Made by a program: the position numbers and the translations under genes. A stretch of DNA of 10,000 nucleotides from Rheinheimera sp. (GTDB lineage Bacteria; Pseudomonadota; Gammaproteobacteria; Enterobacterales; Alteromonadaceae): the NCBI RefSeq assembly GCF_020217005.1, contig NZ_JAIWOI010000185.1, forward strand, positions 1 to 10,000, read 5' to 3'. Shown piece by piece: positions 6,343 through 10,000 of the stretch. Each line of letters starts with the position of its first letter. Position 1 is the first letter of the stretch. Under the pieces are notes generated by a model. It had not been told where the DNA came from and searched no databases. It was given only the letters and a program-made list of their open reading frames with translations.

Positions 6343-7290
6343 ATGCGACTGTTAACGCCTTTAATTGAGCAGCGGGCCGACCCCTGCATTTATCGCCATA
6401 GCGATGGATATTATTATTTTACCGCCTCAGTGCCGGCCTATGACAGAGTCGAGTTACGCCGTGCCCGTACTATCGAAGAACTGCCGCAGGCAACTCCCAT
6501 CACGGCCTGGCTAAAGCCAGATACAGGGCCTTATAGCGAGCTTATTTGGGCACCGGAAATTCATTTCCGTCAGGGAGCCTGGTATATCTACTTTGCCGCA
6601 GCACCCAGCCGTGAGATTAAAAACAAGCTGTTTCAACACCGTATGTATGTAATTTGCTGCAAAGACGCCAACCCTATTGCAGGGCAATGGCAGTTTTTAG
6701 GTCAGATAGATACCGGCATCGATACCTTTTGCCTCGATGCAACCACCTTTGAACACCAAGGCCAGCTGTATTATTTATGGGCGCAAAAAGATAATCAGAT
6801 TGAAGGCAACAGCAATTTATATATCGCCACTATGGACACACCGGACAAAATCAGCAGCCAGCCTGTGCTGTTGAGTAAACCTGAATTTGACTGGGAGATT
6901 CGTGGTTTTTGGGTCAATGAAGGCCCCAGTGTGTTGATTCGTCACGGCAAAGTATTTATCAGTTACTCCGCCAGCGCTACAGATGAAAACTATGCCATGG
7001 GGCTATTGTGGGCCAATGAAAAGGCCAACCTGATGGACCCACAAAGCTGGCATAAGCTAAAAGAGCCAGTGCTGCAAAGCTGCTTTGAGCACAAAGTCTA
7101 TGGCCCTGGCCATAACAGCTTTACGGTATCCGCCGACGGAAAAACTGACTTACTGGTGTATCACGCCCGCACTTATACCGAAATAGTGGGCGACCCACTC
7201 TGGGATCCAAACCGCCATACCTATGTCAAAGCCCTGCGTTGGGACGACAATGGCATGCCGGTCTTTGGCCGCCCTTCTCTACAGGAATAA
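6343..7290 (+). CDS. Cytoplasmic GH43 alpha-L-arabinofuranosidase-like enzyme
   Basis: A 315-aa single-domain GH43 protein with no signal peptide; it begins directly with the propeller (MRLLTPLIEQRADPCIY). The ribosome binding site GGAG (6334-6337) lies 5 bases before the ATG. The catalytic triad is visible as RADP (Asp13, base), FCLDATTF (Asp132, pKa modulator) and VNEGPSVL (Glu193, acid), with GPGHNSF (His257) conserved. The motifs NEGP, GPGHN and VYHA/VYHG are shared with the lipoprotein GH43 of this cluster, so both probably belong to the same exo-acting group, here acting inside the cell on imported arabino-oligosaccharides. Beta-xylosidase activity, common elsewhere in GH43, cannot be excluded. 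It follows the transporter by 30 bases and precedes GH127 by 56, consistent with one transcript. Confidence 0.87.
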   Translation: MRLLTPLIEQRADPCIYRHSDGYYYFTASVPAYDRVELRRARTIEELPQATPITAWLKPDTGPYSELIWAPEIHFRQGAWYIYFAAAPSREIKNKLFQHRMYVICCKDANPIAGQWQFLGQIDTGIDTFCLDATTFEHQGQLYYLWAQKDNQIEGNSNLYIATMDTPDKISSQPVLLSKPEFDWEIRGFWVNEGPSVLIRHGKVFISYSASATDENYAMGLLWANEKANLMDPQSWHKLKEPVLQSCFEHKVYGPGHNSFTVSADGKTDLLVYHARTYTEIVGDPLWDPNRHTYVKALRWDDNGMPVFGRPSLQE

Positions 7291-7307
7291 GCTCAGCAGT
7301 CATGACA

Positions 7308-7331
7308 GGGTCAGAGCCTTGGCTCTGCCCC
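7308..7331. repeat. REP-like hairpin abutting the GH127 ribosome binding site
   Basis: GGGTCAGAGCC (7308-7318) pairs with GGCTCTGCCCC (7321-7331), with one mismatch (T7311 against C7328) and a tiny TT loop. It shares the GGGTCAGA core with the larger inverted repeat at 9678-9725. No T-run follows, so it is not an intrinsic terminator. It ends one base before the AAGGA Shine-Dalgarno (7333-7337) of the GH127 gene, so in mRNA the stem could tune translation or protect the upstream segment from exonucleases. Confidence 0.6.
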
Positions 7332-7346
7332 CAAGGATATAAAGCC

Positions 7347-9674
7347 ATGCGACTATTATTTTCCCTGTTTTTGGCCACCAGTTTCTACGTGCACGCTGTT
7401 ACCTTGCCAACTGTGCCACTCAAAGAAGTGCGCTTAGCCGACGGCCCCTTTTTACATTCAGAGCAAACCAATCTGAAGTACTTGCTGGCGCTGGATGCAG
7501 ATAAATTACTGGCACCACTGCGTCGTGAAGCAGGCATTGCGCATCAGGCTGAGTCTTATGGCAACTGGGAAAATACAGGTTTAGATGGGCATATGCTGGG
7601 TCACTACTTAAGTGCTCTGGCTTTTATGTTTAGCGCTACTGCCGATGAACAGGTCAAAAAGCGACTGGATTATCTGCTCACTGAACTGGAGAAGATCCAG
7701 CAGGCGCAGCAAGGTTATTTAGGCGGCGTGCCCGGCAGTAAGGCCTTATGGCAACAAATTCAGCAAGGCCAGATTGAAGCCGATTTATTTAGCCTGAATC
7801 AACACTGGGTGCCTTTTTACAATATTCATAAGACCTTCGCAGGCTTACGGGATATCTACCAGCAAACCGGCGATCAGCGCGCCAAAACCCTGTTGCTCAA
7901 TTATGGCAACTGGCTGAAAAATCTGGTGAAAAATTTATCATCGCAACAAATCCAGCAAATACTGCTGACCGAACATGGTGGCATGAACGAAGTGCTGGCT
8001 GATATGGCTGTTATTTTTGATGACAATAGCTATATGGCATTGGCCAAAGATTTTACCGAATTACGTGTTCTGCAGCCGCTGCTAAAAGGCGAAGACAAGC
8101 TGACTGGCCTGCATGCCAATACTCAAATTCCTAAAGTGGTGGGTATAGCCCGTATTGCCGAATTGTCCGGCGATCAACACTGGCTCAAAGCGGCTGAATA
8201 TTTCTGGTCTTTGGTGGTAGAGCAACGCACTGTGGCTATAGGCGGCAATAGCGTGCGCGAGCATTTCCATCCCAAAGACGACTTCAACCCTATGCTGAAT
8301 GAAGTCGAAGGGCCGGAAACCTGCAACACCTACAATATGCTGAAACTCTCTATGCTGTTGTACCGCCAGACCGGCCAGAGCAAATACCTCGATTATTATG
8401 AGCGGGGTTTGTGGAACCATATTTTGGCTAGCCAACATCCGGAGCATGGCGGTTTTGTTTATTTTACTTCGATGCGGCCGCAACATTACCGGGTTTATTC
8501 CAAAGTGGATCAAGGCATGTGGTGTTGTGTTGGCTCTGGTATAGAAAGCCACAGTAAACATGGCGAATTTATTTACAGCCTGGATAACAACGCTTTGCAA
8601 GTGAATTTGTGGATAGCCTCCAGCATAAACACTCCTCAAATAAAACTGCAGCAGCGGACCTTATTCCCGGATGAAGCCAGCACTGAATTGCTGTTTGATG
8701 CAGCAAGCGAACTGAACCTGCAGCTGCGTTATCCGTCCTGGGCTGGTGCCGTGAACGTCTGGCGTAACGGCAAAGCCGTACAGGTAACGGCCAAAGCCGG
8801 TGAACATATTCTGCTGGCGGGCCCATGGCAACAAGGGGACAGAGTAAAACTTGAGCTGCAGATGGCGTTGAGTCTGGAGCCTATGCCAGCCACAGCTGAT
8901 TATTTTGCCGTTTTGTACGGCCCTGTAGTGCTGGCCAGTCGCAGCACACCTTTTAAAAACGAACAGTTAAACTTTGTTGCGGATGACAGCCGGATGGGTC
9001 ATATCGCTTCAGGCCCAAGCTGCCCGGTGTCTGCTGCCCCCCTTTATATTGGCGAGCCAAAAAACTTCCTTGCCAGTGTAAAACGCCTGTCCAATCAAGC
9101 TTTGGGCTTCAGTACAGGCCAGGGCTTTATGCAAGGTCAGCCAGAGCTTATTCCTTTTTTCCGACTACACGACAGCAGATACCAAATCTACTTTCAGCAC
9201 ACCAGCCTGGAAGGTTGGCAACAACAAAAGCAGGCTCAGGAACAGCAAGACAAAGCCGCAGCATTACTGGAGCAACAAACGCTGGATAAAGTCTATCCTG
9301 GCGAGCAGCAGCCTGAGTCGGATCATTTTTATTTGGGTGAACAAAGCGAAGCTGGTATCAATTTAGGCCGACACTGGCGGCACAGTACAAGCTGGTTTAG
9401 TTATCAGTTAAGTCACAAGGGCAAGCAAAACCTGACTTTAAGGCTGGAATATTTTGGTCTGGATACTGGTCGAGCCTTTGAGATCTGGCTGGATGATCAC
9501 AAGCTCACCGATGTGGAGCTAAAAGATGGCCGGGGACCGAACTGGTATCAGGTTGATTACCCAATCCCTAATGAGCTGCTGCCGAAAAATGCAGATCATT
9601 TCAGGATCAAATTTGTCGCCAAGCCCGGCAGCATAGCAGGTGGACTTTATCAGCTGCGTTTGCTGAAAAAATAA
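7347..9674 (+). CDS. Exported beta-L-arabinofuranosidase, GH127/GH146 family (former DUF1680)
   Basis: The frame is open from 7239, but the ATG at 7347 is preferred: AAGGA (7333-7337) precedes it by 9 bases and it opens a signal peptide, MRLLFSLFLATSFYVHA, cleaved before VTLP; the earlier start would overlap the GH43 gene. Length 775 aa. The alpha/alpha barrel (about 25-450) shows family motifs GHMLGHYLSA (81-90), WVPFYNIHKTFAGLRD, GGMNEVLADM (211-220) and REHFHP (Glu305, probable acid/base). The metal site and nucleophile, known in HypBA1 as Glu338, Cys340, Cys417 and Cys418, appear as PETCNTYN (Glu324, Cys326) and MWCCVGSG (Cys393, Cys394). All are intact, so the enzyme is predicted active. 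Beta-sandwich domains follow. A Gln-rich helical linker (about 622-658) leads to a C-terminal accessory domain (659-775) of the DUF6805 kind. Predicted to remove beta-linked arabinofuranose in the periplasm; with arabinan genes around it, the GH146 branch is plausible. Confidence 0.9.
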   Translation: MRLLFSLFLATSFYVHAVTLPTVPLKEVRLADGPFLHSEQTNLKYLLALDADKLLAPLRREAGIAHQAESYGNWENTGLDGHMLGHYLSALAFMFSATADEQVKKRLDYLLTELEKIQQAQQGYLGGVPGSKALWQQIQQGQIEADLFSLNQHWVPFYNIHKTFAGLRDIYQQTGDQRAKTLLLNYGNWLKNLVKNLSSQQIQQILLTEHGGMNEVLADMAVIFDDNSYMALAKDFTELRVLQPLLKGEDKLTGLHANTQIPKVVGIARIAELSGDQHWLKAAEYFWSLVVEQRTVAIGGNSVREHFHPKDDFNPMLNEVEGPETCNTYNMLKLSMLLYRQTGQSKYLDYYERGLWNHILASQHPEHGGFVYFTSMRPQHYRVYSKVDQGMWCCVGSGIESHSKHGEFIYSLDNNALQVNLWIASSINTPQIKLQQRTLFPDEASTELLFDAASELNLQLRYPSWAGAVNVWRNGKAVQVTAKAGEHILLAGPWQQGDRVKLELQMALSLEPMPATADYFAVLYGPVVLASRSTPFKNEQLNFVADDSRMGHIASGPSCPVSAAPLYIGEPKNFLASVKRLSNQALGFSTGQGFMQGQPELIPFFRLHDSRYQIYFQHTSLEGWQQQKQAQEQQDKAAALLEQQTLDKVYPGEQQPESDHFYLGEQSEAGINLGRHWRHSTSWFSYQLSHKGKQNLTLRLEYFGLDTGRAFEIWLDDHKLTDVELKDGRGPNWYQVDYPIPNELLPKNADHFRIKFVAKPGSIAGGLYQLRLLKK

Positions 9675-9677
9675 AAA

Positions 9678-9725
9678 TGGGGTCAGATCACATTAGTTAC
9701 GCATAACTAATGTGATCTGACCCCA
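9678..9725 (-). terminator. 22-bp perfect inverted repeat; strong terminator for the minus-strand gene, REP/RAYT-like
   Basis: The arms 9678-9699 and 9704-9725 are perfectly complementary over 22 bases with the 4-base loop CGCA. The outer ends read TGGGGTCAGATC and GATCTGACCCCA. Read on the minus strand, the stem is followed by TTTTTATTTTTT (complement of 9677-9666), a textbook intrinsic terminator for the ubiF-like gene, whose stop is 4 bases away. For the plus-strand operon the same stem follows the GH127 stop by 3 bases but is trailed only by ATTTC, so it is weaker in that direction. Length, perfection and the GGGGTCAGA ends resemble palindromes linked to REP-associated tyrosine transposases. 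Confidence 0.8.
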
Positions 9726-9728
9726 ATT

Positions 9729-10000
9729 TCAGTTGATACCCACCGCATAACGGCTGACCCAGTGTTTGAGCGGGCCAGCCTTTTCTGCTACTGCTAAACC
9801 GAGCTGACGTAAAAAACGCACAGGAGGCAGGCTGCTGCTAAAGCTTTGATAAAACAGATCCATAGCCGACATCATCAGCGCATTTTCACGCTGACGTGTG
9901 TTTTGGTACTGCAGTAATAACTCAGGATCTGCAAAATCCTTGCCTTGCGCAAAAGCCTGTTCCAGCAGCTCAGACAAAAGCATGGCATCGGCAAAACCTA
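9729..10000 (-). CDS. ubiF: UbiF-like 2-octaprenyl-benzoquinol hydroxylase, C-terminal part (5' truncated)
   Basis: The minus-strand frame is open to the right window edge. The residues before the internal ATG at 9983 read GFADA, matching the conserved FAD-contacting GFxDA segment of the UbiH/UbiF/VisC aromatic monooxygenases. About 90 C-terminal residues are visible: LLQYQNTRQRENALMMSAMD, then LFYQSFSSSLPPVRFLRQLG, ending GPLKHWVSRYAVGIN. The Arg-rich YQ..R..EN.LM helix and the MDLFY...F....PP.RF.R..GL pattern resemble E. coli UbiF more than UbiI or UbiH as I remember them. The enzyme would hydroxylate a ubiquinone precursor using FAD and NADPH at the inner membrane. The catalytic FAD-binding N-terminus is outside the window. 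It is a housekeeping gene convergent with the arabinan operon and marks the right border of the cluster. Confidence 0.8.
   Translation of the reverse strand, partial: GFADAMLLSELLEQAFAQGKDFADPELLLQYQNTRQRENALMMSAMDLFYQSFSSSLPPVRFLRQLGLAVAEKAGPLKHWVSRYAVGIN

Noticed and set aside
7239..7346. Upstream in-frame extension of the GH127 gene overlapping the GH43 3' end
   Set aside because: The extension lacks a ribosome binding site, encodes the hairpin, and would place 36 residues before an obvious signal peptide.
8082..8639. 185-codon open frame on the minus strand
   Set aside because: It lies wholly inside the GH127/146 gene, opposite its catalytic core and metal-site codons. The plus strand has full family motifs there; this frame is an antisense shadow.
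9684..9719. TCACA and TGTGA elements resembling a CRP site, and ATTAGT/ACTAAT resembling the operator halves
   Set aside because: Their spacing and orientation do not fit a CRP site (TGTGA-N6-TCACA), and both are by-products of the perfect terminator stem.
1..10000. CRISPR arrays, tRNA/rRNA genes, transposase genes, toxin-antitoxin or phage-defence genes
   Set aside because: I looked on both strands and saw no spaced direct repeats, tRNA-like cloverleafs or recognisable proteins of these kinds.

Overview
The window reads as chromosomal DNA of a Gammaproteobacterium, probably of the Rheinheimera/Alteromonas type. The grounds are moderate GC content, a C-terminal ubiquinone-hydroxylase fragment closest in memory to enterobacterial UbiF, a chemoreceptor, and a marine or freshwater style of polysaccharide-degradation locus. 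The genus is a guess. The core of the window (about 1.58-9.67 kb) is an arabinan (pectin side-chain) utilisation cluster.

Layout. 1-791 (+): C-terminal part of a methyl-accepting chemotaxis protein, cut by the window edge. 972-1568 (+): a small secreted protein of unknown function. 1581-3452 (-): a lipoprotein GH43 exo-arabinofuranosidase-like enzyme with a C-terminal ricin-type lectin module. 3570-4604 (-): a secreted GH43 endo-1,5-alpha-L-arabinanase. 4605-4926: a divergent control region. 4927-6312 (+): a GPH-family (MelB-like) sugar:cation symporter. 6343-7290 (+): a cytoplasmic GH43 enzyme without a signal peptide. 7347-9674 (+): an exported GH127/GH146-type beta-L-arabinofuranosidase with an intact Glu/Cys metal and nucleophile set. 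9678-9725: a 22-bp perfect inverted repeat acting as a terminator. 9729-10000 (-): the 3' end of a UbiF-like FAD monooxygenase gene, cut by the window edge.

How the genes fit together (inference). The endo-arabinanase and the lectin-bearing exo-enzyme cut arabinan outside the cytoplasm. The GH127/146 enzyme removes beta-linked arabinofuranose in the periplasm. The GPH symporter imports arabinose or short arabino-oligosaccharides, and the cytoplasmic GH43 finishes them. No regulator, TonB-dependent receptor, or arabinose isomerase/kinase gene lies in the window.

The most informative non-coding signal is a 15-bp palindrome-like motif, best copy ATTTGTA-T-TACAAAT at 4628-4642. Related copies lie in each of the three promoter regions of the cluster (3483-3497, 4628-4642, 4806-4820), which suggests one arabinose-responsive repressor controls all of it. 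Two hairpins sharing a GGGTCAGA core (7308-7331 and 9678-9725) look like REP/RAYT-type palindromes. One lies directly against the ribosome binding site of the GH127 gene and the other is the terminator between the convergent GH127 and ubiF-like genes.
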